From positions 372,001 to 436,000 of the forward strand of contig JAGYXB010000360.1 in NCBI GenBank assembly GCA_022495005.1: a DNA stretch of 64,000 bases, read 5' to 3'. The stretch is from Rhyacophila brunnea (taxonomy: Eukaryota > Arthropoda > Insecta > Trichoptera > Rhyacophilidae). How positions within the stretch are numbered: the first letter of the stretch is position 1; each line of letters starts with the position of its first letter. Shown here one piece after another: positions 1 through 9,769 of the stretch. The position numbers were made by a program, and so were the translations under genes. Below the pieces are notes generated by a model. The model was not told where the DNA came from. It saw only the letters and a list, made by a program, of their open reading frames with translations, and did not search any database.

Positions 1-82
1 GTATTAGTAGATAGGTAATATTGTGTACACAGAACAGATTAATACATATAATTCCGATAGGCTATTCCCCAATACACTACAC

Positions 83-949
83 CAGGGTTTCCCAAACTTT
101 TTCTGCAATGGAACACTTCGCAAACCCGGAAATTTTAACGGAACACTTAGTTTATTTTGTAAGTTATTTATTAGCGCAGCTAACCGTTCTGCCAATTTTG
201 GCAACTGTCGTTAAACTGTCAAGACTTGTCAGCTGGTCAGTTAAAAACAATATAGGTACCCCATCATTTTCATACGCACGGTGTAAGAAAGATAGTCCTC
301 CGTCTATACCTAGATCATGGCCCCCACATCCTGAAGCGGGCCCCCAGGCTATGATCTTTGGCAGGCCCCCTACCTATCGCTAACGTTAAAGGCAATGTGA
401 CGATCTACAGTTGTATATTCCAAATGGTGTTTGAGGTAAAATTAAGGGTATTTTTAGCGATTTTTTGTATATTTAATACACCCCTTTTTATGTTGATATG
501 CACAATTATAGACATGTTAAAAATCAACAATAATCAAAAATTGTAAGTATAGCAAAACCACATATTATTAAATGTTAGTATGTTTTAAGTGAAACAGCGT
601 CGCAGGCGACATTTTTTTACTATTAATGGATGTTTGTGATGTGTGTTTATCTCACTTGGCTGGTCGATCTCTCGCGCTGGGCCCCCCGTAACCCCAGGCC
701 CTCAGGCTAGAGGCCTATCAGCCCTCTCCTTGTGGGAGCCATGACCTATCTAGATACTTCACGTCATAAACATCATTGGAGATCATCACTCGCCTTTCAA
801 TATGAAGTAGATTCTTTAATTATTTTAGTTTTACTTATTTTACTTCTACTTATTAGAAGATCTGTAAATGTGTTGCAGTGTATAAAACCTTTCCAAATGG
901 ACGCGGAACACCTATTCAGGTTCTGCGGAACATGGCTTGGGAAACCCTG
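83..949 (+). mobile_element. Non-autonomous hAT element A1
   Basis: Terminal inverted repeats (TIRs) are CAGGGTTTCCCAA at the left and TTGGGAAACCCTG at the right. The 8-bp sequence CACTACAC lies directly outside both ends (75-82 and 950-957), a perfect hAT-type TSD. There is no transposase. It carries an inner B element (316-743). A reverse copy with the same inner B lies at 32242-33103. Confidence 0.9.
316..743 (+). mobile_element. hAT family B copy B1, inside A1
   Basis: Starts CATGGCCCCCACATCC and ends GTGGGAGCCATG. Flanks ACCTAGAT and ACCTATCT match at 6 of 8 bases, an aged TSD. GC-rich ends with an AT-rich core distinguish the family. It is non-coding. Being present at the same place in A2, it was inserted before A amplified. 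Confidence 0.85.
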
Positions 950-975
950 CACTACACTTTGAAGCAAGGTTTGGT

Positions 976-1462
976 CGAGGTAGAGGAATAAAAGTATGTT
1001 TCGGTGTATTACGGTCTGTGCAGTGACGCGGAAATGGTTGGGAAACACTGACTGAGTATATTGTGTTACGTTTTTTAGGCGCCAATCACATTGGCAAGCT
1101 AGTGTAAACATATTACAATTACTTTACTTCGCAAACATCAACTCGTTAATCCAAATATGTCGTCAATAAAACTAATCAACAGACTCTAATATAATAATTA
1201 TTATAATCCTGGCTTTATAAATCTGCATTTTTGTAAAATACAATGTAATAGCCTAATCCCAATGGCAAATGCACAGATCAGACAAACATACATCTGCCTA
1301 TAAAAAACATATTGAACTGTATAAAAATATTTGAATTATTCCTATACAAAATGGTTACATGTAAATTGTACATATTACATTTCACCGTAGCACAGTTTGC
1401 CATACGCTTTCTTATCGGAAAGAGATGTATAGTATACGGTCATCGCAGATGATCAGGTCATC
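976..1462. other. Mostly unassigned AT-rich DNA with a hAT-like end
   Basis: TTGGGAAACACTGA near 1036-1050 resembles the right terminus of a CAGTGTTTCCCAA hAT element, but no partner end was found. The rest shows no coding or repeat signal I can name. Confidence 0.4.
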
Positions 1463-1812
1463 AAGATAACTCGTCGCAGGACAGATGTTATGTTTCATGA
1501 TGCTGTGTATCGTGCGATTAACTTATTTCATGGCACCATAAAGCTCAATTTATTTTTTATTAACTATATAATGTTTGTGAACGTGTTAAATAGGTTAAAT
1601 TTATAATTGTATATTATATTATCATGTTTCTTTAATATTTACATAAACACAATATGCTGTCTTTTCTACTTTCTTGTTAAATTAGTTGTTATTTGTAATT
1701 AGGATATTTTTATAATTTTATATTTATTATGTATTATGGCGCATTGGCCAATCGCTGTAATGCCGTAATACTCTTTTTCTAAATAAATAAATAAATAAAA
1801 AAATAAATAAAT
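1463..1812 (+). mobile_element. LINE family H 3' end, copy H2
   Basis: A 5'-truncated non-LTR element. The first part translates with RRTDVMFHDAVYRAINLF, the extreme C-terminus of a reverse-transcriptase ORF, followed by a 3' UTR and an AAATAAATAAAT tail. It aligns almost base for base with 27694-28031, where more of the RT domain is kept. The clade is probably CR1/Jockey-like, judged only from RT C-terminal style. Confidence 0.75.
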
Positions 1813-1885
1813 CTCTATAGCTCCGAGATGAAAAAAATACGCGTTGTTCGTGGAGCATTGCAGACAATAATGTTCCAATTGTATT

Positions 1886-1960
1886 AGATCCTAACCTAAC
1901 CTAACAAATAATCCAGTATATCGGCTATTTTCAAAAAAACAATTTCCGCTGGCTTCCTGT
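1886..1960 (+). repeat. Half of a telomere-like foldback element
   Basis: CCTAACCTAACCTAACAAAT is followed by ATCCAGTATATCGGCTATTTTC and a decayed tail. This matches one arm of the 74-bp-arm foldback at 54363-54576. The other arm is absent here. Confidence 0.6.
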
Positions 1961-2842
1961 AAAGTTTACAATGTAAACCGACAAGAACCGTGTTTTATTT
2001 AGACATGAATTTTATGTCAGTAGTACTATACGACCCAAAGAGGTCGTACGGTCTTTAATATACGACCATATATTATTTCCGATACAACATTTCACGGTGA
2101 AGTGTGATACGGCGAACTGCATACGTACAAATATCCGGACACGTTACAAAATTGGGGTGGCCATTCACAGAACATGGATTAAGAACTTTGAAGCCATTTT
2201 TCATTTTTTACTGACCGTAATAAAATGTAAGAAATATAAAGCCAGCTTTGTGTCGTCAAATATCACCAAACTTGAACGAGCGGTTCGTTTACGTCACAAG
2301 CTAGGAGACAGACGTAACTATTGAAAAGAAAAAAATCTTTAACACCTGTTCAAGTCAATGCCATATTTCTCCACACTCGAGAATCGTACCATTTTACATC
2401 TACACCCAGGTTATCCACTTGTGATTTCGTGATGGTTGTTTTAACTATTGGAAGTTTCGAATTATTGTAATTTTGTGGAATGATTTTTTAAATTATAACG
2501 CACAAACGTACAATGTGGACAGTCCAAACAACACTCACTTTTGTAGCGATGTTTACACTTGTTTGCACTACCTATAATAATTATTCTAATAAAGGCTATT
2601 TTAGACACAAACAACGTAATAGCATCCGTTTGCCTCTCCCTTACAGATGTAGATATAATATGACGTATAACATAATAATATTCACGCATAGTGTAAATCA
2701 GTAATAATCCAACATTTCTAATTTTATGCACTGGAATGTGACTCCAACGTTAAACTTTGAAAACAGATGCTTGTGGTGAATGCTGGGCATCAGGCGCACA
2801 CACAGAAAAAAAGGGTTTTGGGTTAGAGTTAGTATATTGAAA
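1961..2842. other. Unassigned intergenic/intronic stretch
   Basis: AT-rich with scattered short open frames (for example 2097-2324) that show no domain, no splice support and no repeat partner in the window. I see nothing to annotate. Confidence 0.5.
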
Positions 2843-3305
2843 AATAATTACAAGATAAAAAGAACTTTTTATATATCTACAACGTTTTTAAATTTCCTGT
2901 TGAATTACTATGCTCAATATGCTCAAACTTGTACTTGATATGAAGTAAATAAAAAACAAACAAACAAATATAGAGTACTGAAATGTCATTTTGATTTCCA
3001 TAGTAACGCACGTATAATTATATTAATAATTTAGTTCCTAAGACTACCCACTTAGCAACCAATAATTGTGGATTGGATTACAGATTTTTTCCGAAATAAC
3101 TTTTCATACAAAAACAGAATTAACTGAAAATGAATTCAATTCTACATAAAGATGGCTAAAAGTATTAAAATAATGCATTGGCATCGTGTTCTGGTATGTT
3201 CTAAAAGTTTCAAATAATGTCTAGCTAGTCGGGAAGTTAATTAAAAATCGATTGCAAGATTTGTACAGGACAAATAAGAATACGAGCTAATAAAAACGTT
3301 GTAAA
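2843..3305 (-). mobile_element. Helentron-like family F copy F1
   Basis: On the minus strand it begins TTACAACGTTTTTATTAGCTC and ends with a hairpin (ATAAAAAG-TT-CTTTTTAT) and CTTGTAATTATT. Inverted subterminal motifs (ACCACGTTTTT type and its complement) sit at the start and just before the hairpin. Eleven copies occur in the window. It is non-coding. Confidence 0.8.
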
Positions 3306-3422
3306 ATATCCAAGATCCCATCCAAAGTATCGTGGGAATAAAACATTATCTATTCTAATGAAGCACTCTCTCATCACGTCGAGATGAAGATGAATTTTGA
3401 AATGATTTCAGTTCGCTGAATA

Positions 3423-4064
3423 TTTATAGGGATTGGAATACCGTTATTTCAAAACCCGTATTCCAGTATTTATCAATACCGAAATACCGGTTTTAAAAAT
3501 CCAAAATACCGGAATTTTCGGTATTAAGAAAGCAAAAATGAATTATAAGTTATGTGCTGCTAAAATTCAAATGTATTGAGCGAATCCAACAGAGATGAAA
3601 AAATAATAAAACTAATTTCATCAAATATAGGTATGTATAGTAATTGTCGCGATAAATTATCATAATATTATTTCGAAATAGAAAACGTCCGTGACAAAAA
3701 TTTTCAATTATTCTTAAATTATTGATTATACAAGTGTTGAATTTAAGAAGCTTTCCCTGCAGCCGGACTTATTTGCACTTTATGAACTTTTGAGGGCTTT
3801 TGTTAAAATTATCAATATATTCAAATTATTTGTATAAAATCACCAGTTCTACAATTATGATTAATACATATTTTTAAATGTAAACATAACAAATGTAAGT
3901 ATGTAGGTTTTTGCTATAAAATAATATTTTTAAAAGATTTTAATAGCTATGTTTTTATTGATAAGCACCTACTTCTGTTTTTTTAATGTTTAAGAAATAT
4001 CAGTATTCAATAAGAAATACCGAAAAACCGGCATTGACATTTTCATTCGGTATTGCAATCCCTA
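3423..4064. mobile_element. Non-autonomous hAT with TAGGGATTG ends
   Basis: Left end TAGGGATTGGAATACCG and right end CGGTATTGCAATCCCTA form imperfect TIRs. Flanks GCTGAATA (3415-3422) and GCTGAATC (4065-4072) match 7 of 8. Six extra bases lie between the left flank and the canonical terminus. The core contains repeated ATACCGG/AAATACCG motifs. Confidence 0.75.
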
Positions 4065-4333
4065 GCTGAATCTCGATAATGCACTGTGATCTGTTGTATC
4101 GGAAGCGTATGACCCTATATCGTTGAGATCAAATTCACGTATAAATAAAACACAAAAAAACACCGGAAAACACGTATGTAAGTCAACTACAGAGCCAGAG
4201 TTGTCGTACGTGGCTGCTGTGGTCAGAGTGACCACAGATTAACCACAGAGTGTATACGACGATGCTATGGGATTCTGACATGACCCTTGGTATCCAAATG
4301 CTCTAAAACTCCATTTATTAAAATCAGCCTAGA

Positions 4334-4809
4334 TCAGTGGTTCTCATGTGAAATTTAACCGTGGCCACACAATTGACATTGACAGTTATATGGAAACGTC
4401 TGGTGGCCGCTCCAAATTTCACTTTTGTTGTGATTGAAAAAAATGAATCTAAATTTTATTTAGGTATGTACTAAAAAAATGAATTTATTTATATACAAGT
4501 CCATTTTTTATTAAAAGACATTTGAACATTTTAGTACATATCTGTTTATTTAAAAATAATGCAAATAGAAATTCCTCAATACTCCTTTTTCCAATGTGAG
4601 CCGCATGGCTGCTTCTAAGCTTACATCTGTCAACTGGCTTCGATATTTATTTTTTATGAACTGCATTACACTGAATGGTCTTTCACAGTATACAGTAGTA
4701 GGAAAAATCGACAACATTATTAAAGCAATTGTTGCCAAGTCTTTGAATAGACTTGATTATTGGTCAAAGTATAACATCGACCAAAATTTTTCAACCGTGG
4801 TATTATTAA
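4334..4809 (-). mobile_element. Truncated hAT element with transposase C-terminus
   Basis: A CAGTGGTTCTCA terminus at 4334 is typical of hAT 3' ends. A minus-strand reading frame for the hAT dimerisation domain follows. The rest of the element (its 5' part) was not found beyond the L1 insertion at 4810. Confidence 0.65.
4550..4738 (-). pseudogene. hAT transposase dimerisation (hATC) domain remnant
   Basis: About 62 codons. The visible motif is PTTVYCERPFSVMQFIKNKY followed by RSQLTDVSLEAAMRL. This is the C-terminal hATC signature: a conserved CERxFS, then an IKxxxRxxL stretch. The catalytic RNase-H-like core is absent, so it is a fragment. It lies inside the element ending at 4334. Family assignment rests on the motif only. 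Confidence is high for hAT and low for any sub-family. Confidence 0.75.
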
Positions 4810-5882
4810 GGCTATACTTCAGCTGAGGCATGGTCTAAAACGATCGTGACTACGCGACGCGCAGATTTTGCAAACGACGCGTGACGAACAAAACATAATT
4901 TGTCATAAAAATTCAACAAGCGTCCATTTAATGTTATGTTTATTGTTATTCAAGTAATAATAATAATATATTCATTGACATGTTTTGTTTTTCGAGTAAA
5001 TACGTAACGTTTTTTAGTCATCTTTACACGATTTAAGAATTAAATGGTTGTTGATCGGGCCAACCTTCTACCAACACCAATTACACTCCAAAACCTCGAA
5101 GCAGTCAACGAGTTTGTATATCTTGGATCGACCATCAGTGGAAAGAGCGGATGCGAAGCGGATATAAGAAGGCGCATACAGATTGCAAAAAATGCGATGA
5201 CACGCCTTACCACTATATGGAAGGATCGGGGAATTTCGATTGCCACAAAAATGATGTGTGCAAACATTAGTGTTCTCGATATTTCTATGCGGAGTCGAGT
5301 CGTGGACCCTGAAGGCAAGAGAACGGAAGGCAATTGATGCCTTTGAGATGTGGTGTTGGCGCCGAATGCTTCGCATTTCTTGGACGGAGCACAGGACGAA
5401 CCAGTCAATCATCCAGAGACTGAAGATAAAGGAACGGCTCTCGACGATATGTCTGAGAAGAATTCTGCAGTTTTTTTGACATATTGTCAGGCGCGGACCG
5501 GACAACCTGGAGAGACTGGTAGTTTTAGTTTTGGGTAGCCTCCACGGAAGGCGAAGCAGAGGAAGAGCGTCTGTGCGATGGAGCAACCAAGTGAAAGAGC
5601 TGACTGAAGGCACCATCCATTCTGCCCTGAGAGAAGCGGAAGATCGAGAAGGATAGAAAGTCTTGGTACTCGTAGCTCAAAGGATGGCGAAATTTAAATG
5701 TGGTCACGACCCTCAGCCATGAGTGCACGACCAAGAAGAAGAGAAGAATTAATTGCTCCGACGCCATCACAAAACAAATTGACGTGCTCACAGGTCGACT
5801 ATCGCTCTCCGACTGGCAACGCATGCAAAATTACGTCCCACATACTGCTGAAAATTATTTGCCGTTTCACTGGAGTATGCTC
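4810..5882 (-). mobile_element. TTAA-flanked MITE family L copy L1, split by a LINE
   Basis: The left end GGCTATACTTCAG follows TTAA (4806-4809). The right end, with GCCGTTTCACTGGAGTATGC, is followed by TTAT (a decayed TTAA). It is interrupted at 5044-5743 by an RTE-like LINE fragment flanked by a 9-bp repeat, AAGAATTAA. Non-coding. Confidence 0.85.
5044..5743 (+). pseudogene. RTE-like LINE reverse-transcriptase C-terminus, copy RT1
   Basis: The readable frames give AVNEFVYLGSTISGKSGCEA, then ADIRRRIQIAKNAM, YGVES-like and EMWCWRRMLRISWTEHRTN. This is the classic region after the RT domain of insect endonuclease/reverse-transcriptase LINEs. It is frameshifted several times (around 5290, 5480 and 5660) and has no 5' part. 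A GAAGAAGA tail ends at 5743. Flanking AAGAATTAA (5035-5043 and 5744-5752) is a TSD, so it retrotransposed into L1. It cannot encode a working protein. The clade call RTE-like is an inference from tail and motif style. Confidence 0.8.
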
Positions 5883-5886
5883 TTAT

Positions 5887-6396
5887 AATGGTTTTGAAGT
5901 ACTTGGTCATGACTCATTTCCAATAATGCATATTTAATTTTAGCCCAATTAATTAAATTAAATACCGAAAATTATGTAAATCTAGTTTGTAGTCCTATGA
6001 AATTTTCATTTGTCATCATCACTCAGTCAATTTAGCGATGCTGCATTCTTCCAACACTCGTCTCCACTCAGGATATTTTAATTAAAAGGAAAAAAAATCA
6101 ATTAAAAATGAAATAGTTGACAACAACTGCTTTGGTCGAAATATAATTTATTTAATAATACACAAGCGCCACACGTGTGGATTTTCACAAGAATCATTGG
6201 TCAATGACATTCGCTATTTATAAATATAATATAACTATTCTAAGTAAAACAAAATTTGTCGGAAGTTATAAAATGGATAGGTATGTACATAATATAATTA
6301 TGTTCTTTGAAGATTTTATGTGAAACCGAACATGTGCTTTGATCCTACCTATTATAGGTACTAAATTATCTTTGAATAAGTATACTGAATAATCTA
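5887..6396. other. No feature recognised
   Basis: AT-rich sequence between two L copies. No ORF with a domain, no terminal repeats and no family partner were seen. Confidence 0.5.
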
Positions 6397-6400
6397 TTAA

Positions 6401-6766
6401 GACGATACATCAGTGAAAAGGCAAATAATTTTCAACTATAGGCGCGACGAAAATTTGGACTCGCTGGCATTCTGCGAGCGACGTCGAGGTGTGAATACGT
6501 CAATTTGTTTCATGATGGCGACGGGGGTATTAATTCTTAAATCGTGTAAAGATGACTAAAAACGTTACCCATTTACTTTAAAAAGAAAACATGTCAATGA
6601 ATATATTATTATTGTTACTAATAGAACAATAAACAGAACATTAAATGGACGCATGTTGGATTGATATGACAAATTATATTTCGTTCGGCATGCGTCATTT
6701 GCACCCGCGATCCGCGCATCGCATAGCCACGATCTTTTTAGACCATGCCTCAACTGAGGTATAGCC
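6401..6766 (+). mobile_element. TTAA-flanked MITE family L copy L2
   Basis: TTAA at 6397-6400 and 6767-6770. Left end GACGATACATCAGTGAAAAG and right end CTCAACTGAGGTATAGCC. About 366 bp and non-coding. It aligns along its length with L3-L6. Confidence 0.9.
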
Positions 6767-6862
6767 TTAAGCTTTATATTATAATATATTTAAATTAACT
6801 TTCTTTATTCAACACTGAATAATTTACCTACACGACATTAAAAAAATGCATTCTTTTCATTT

Positions 6863-7192
6863 TGAACAGATCAATAAATAGAATTCCAATAGACTATTCC
6901 CCAATACACTACATTTTGACGGAGGATTTTGAAAGTGTGAGTGACGAGTGTCCAACGAAAATGAACCATACATTATATAGGTACGTGCAATAGTGTATGT
7001 TGCAAACTTCAAATACACCAATATTGAATGAGCGTCAGTACATAAAACGAGAGCAGCTGTTGTCTGAAAGAAGGGTAGTCGTATTATTAACACGTGTTTA
7101 AGTTTATCCCATATTTTTCCAAACTCGAGATCGGTTGCCTGTTTCTCCACACCCGTTAGGTATTTCAGTTCCCATTATTTCTAAGTTCCCTG
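6863..7192 (+). mobile_element. hAT family E copy E2, full-length
   Basis: Runs from GAACAGATCAATAAATAG to ATTTCTAAGTTCCCTG, giving the uninterrupted E sequence against which the nested copies can be read. Non-coding, with no clear TSD in this copy. Confidence 0.8.
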
Positions 7193-7436
7193 ACGTACAT
7201 CTATATCGACTGTGTTTAGGAAAAAGGGCGTAACCCTCGATTTTTATAAAAGTGCTTTATTAGATATTAACAATGTATACCTACAACTAAATACACGTTC
7301 TGTAAAAAGGAAGTAAGCCGCAAATGCCGAATTATTATCTAAATTCAGGTTTTAATTTAGCTTTAATTATGTTTTAATTTAAGGAAAAAAGCATTTACCG
7401 TCAATTTTAATGATTTTTCTGTAATAACTTCTTTAA

Positions 7437-7756
7437 CATTACATAAGTGAAACGGCAAATAATTTTCAACAGTACGTGGGACGTAATTTCGGCCGCGTTG
7501 CCAGTCGAAGAGCGACAGTCGACTTGTGAGCACGTCAATTTTGTAATGGCGTCGGAGGAATATATTCCTAAATCGTGTAAAGATGACTAAAAAACTTTCC
7601 GCATGTACTTTAAAACGAAAACACGTCTATGAATATACTATTATTATTACTAATTTGTATGTCAAGTTGTATTTCGTTCGGCTCGCGTCATTTACACAAT
7701 CCCCGCATCGCCTAGTCACGATCTTTTTAGACCATGCCTCAGCTGAGGTATAAGCC
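7437..7756 (+). mobile_element. TTAA-flanked MITE family L copy L3
   Basis: Follows TTAA (7433-7436). The right end GAGGTATAAGCC abuts TTA, after which element T was inserted. The missing A of the TTAA is found at 8408 on the far side of T. Confidence 0.85.
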
Positions 7757-7759
7757 TTA

Positions 7760-8404
7760 GAGCGGAATGCAGAAACATTTGTCATAACTAAAATTTCCTT
7801 AGCAGAAATCACTATGCAGAAACATTGTCCTTCATTCTATTGAAAATAATACCATATTTAAAAATTCTCTTTCCTATAGTTTAGGTAAATTATTTTATAT
7901 TTTTTAAACGATGACAAAAATATGACAACTGCATTTTATAAATGCAATAACTATAAATATATATTAATATTTAATTATAATACTCTTATGTTTCCGTTAT
8001 AAATCATTATACGTGATTCCACAGGCACCGCAAGATATTTTTTTAACATGGTAACACTAGCGTCAAGTGTCATTCTATCATCTGGCATCTTATATTTCTG
8101 CGGGCTGGCGTATAAAAGTAAAATAATATTCTGCAAGTACATGCCAAACGAATTCTATCAATATCCATATTGAGATATAATTATTGTTAAATGAATTTGA
8201 GTGTATGGACTGTTTTATAGACATATATTATAGACAGCAGCTGTCAATGGTAAATGGTAATACAGAAAGGAGCGTGTTGATAACAAAAGTATCTAGTCTA
8301 TGGTTAAGGATTCCTTCACTCTATACTCAGGATTGTCTATAGTTAAGTCATGCTTTTCGGCGACTTATCCTTAGGATCGAAATCTTAGATTGTGCATTCC
8401 GCTC
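7760..8404. mobile_element. PIF/Harbinger-like MITE T
   Basis: TIRs GAGCGGAATGCA and TGCATTCCGCTC. TSD TTA at 7757-7759 and 8405-8407. The insertion split the terminal TTAA of L3, so it is younger than L3. An internal near-repeat (ATGCAGAAACATTTGTC / ATGCAGAAACATTGTCC) occurs near the left end. Non-coding. Confidence 0.8.
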
Positions 8405-8407
8405 TTA

Positions 8408-9265
8408 ACCTAACGTCTGCTCTATGGTCGGCACATTACAATAATTAGATTACTCTTTTAATAATGAATTATCGGTATAATCATACCGCAATCTATTTTT
8501 TAAGTAAGTACCTAGGTACAGTTAAGTAAAACAGTGTGTATCTACTTACTATATTATAAGTACTTAAATGCACAGTGTGAGATAAGATAAAAGAAAAATT
8601 ATAATATTATGGGTAGAGATAATAATTTTAACGACTAACGCATGACAAATCCAAGAGAATGAAATAATTTACGTGGAATTATTATTCACCTTTTTGTATT
8701 TCATTCGCATTGAATGACATTGAAAATAAACACCTGTCTTTGAGAAAATAAAACAATAATACATTGTTAGAATATTCAGGTGACTGGGCAGGCAAGCGAT
8801 CTAAATGCATGGATGATAAAGTTGATTAGATATGCCTTCATCTTTTGAAATATTCTTAATTTTTCCACAGTAATTTGTTACGAAAATATCGAGATATTAT
8901 ATTCTGTGTTTACGTTACAAGCTGTACCCAGTAAATATCATATAATCACATACAATATCCAGAAACATGTTTAAAAACTCTGACAGATATATATTCAGTA
9001 GGAAATCAGATTTTTTAACACCTCAGAAAAATAAATAATATTAAACATACTATTTCTACCGAAAGAGATTTGAACAATGATCGATTGAAATGACACCTCA
9101 GATACGTCATATATTGTTAGTTAATTTCGACATTATTAATTATTGTATCGATAGCTCAATTATATTATCCTAATTGATATATTATTATGTTCAATAAAAA
9201 ACAATTCTTCCTTATTAAATAGAATACAATTGTTTAAGTCTTCTTACAAATAAATAAATTAAAAA
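8408..9265. other. No feature recognised
   Basis: About 0.86 kb of AT-rich DNA. Microsatellite-like patches only. No ORF or repeat partner was recognised. Confidence 0.5.
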
Positions 9266-9410
9266 CTAGGTTTCAAAAAGCGGCCTTTATTATACCGGGG
9301 ATTATGAAATTTTAAAATTAAACTTTATATTATAATCAATAAATCTACAGGTACGATTATAATCTCAGAATACGATAAATCAAGATAAAAACAAATTGAA
9401 GATTTGGCAT

Positions 9411-9610
9411 AAAAACATCAAATGTCCACTTTTTTCCATTTTCATTTTATTGCATTTCTATATTCCCTGTGTATGGTTTCATACAACTGTGCAAAGATAT
9501 ATTTTTTAAAAAAATCGTAAGTCCCTCAAATCCGCTCTCAAAAATATGCCACTTTTCTAAAAACAGCAATAGTCCAAGGAATTTTGTTTGAAAACAACAA
9601 AGGTCCAGTA
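9411..9610 (+). repeat. Left subterminal repeat cluster
   Basis: Four direct copies of one motif: AAAAACATCAAATGTCC (9411), AAAAAATCGTAAGTCC (about 9510), AAAACAGCAATAGTCC (9559) and GAAAACAACAAAGGTCC (9590). Such arrays are typical transposase-binding sites. That role is inferred. Confidence 0.7.
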
Positions 9611-9769
9611 GTTCCACACTTTTATCACCAGGCGGCGTTAGGCGGCGTTAGGCGTTAGTATACATTCCATACTTGTTAGTGCCTGACCTGTCAAAATTAT
9701 CTTTCATTTGTTCAGTCATTGGCATTGCCATTTTATGAAGTTCCTTAACGATTGTTTGTATATTTTATC

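Larger units (their letters stand above)
28..975 (+). mobile_element. hAT family E copy E1, split by A1
   Basis: Starts with CACAGAACAGATTAATA and reaches CAATACACTACAC, where element A1 (83-949) is inserted. It resumes as CACTACACTTTGAAGCAAGG. The same left end is seen at 6863, 44421 and 58812 (reverse). It is non-coding. Only the first part of the family is recognisable after the insertion; the right end is lost or diverged. Confidence 0.6.

Noticed and set aside
5044..5743. Functional reverse transcriptase
   Set aside because: Only the C-terminal part is present, with several frameshifts and no endonuclease or catalytic YxDD region.
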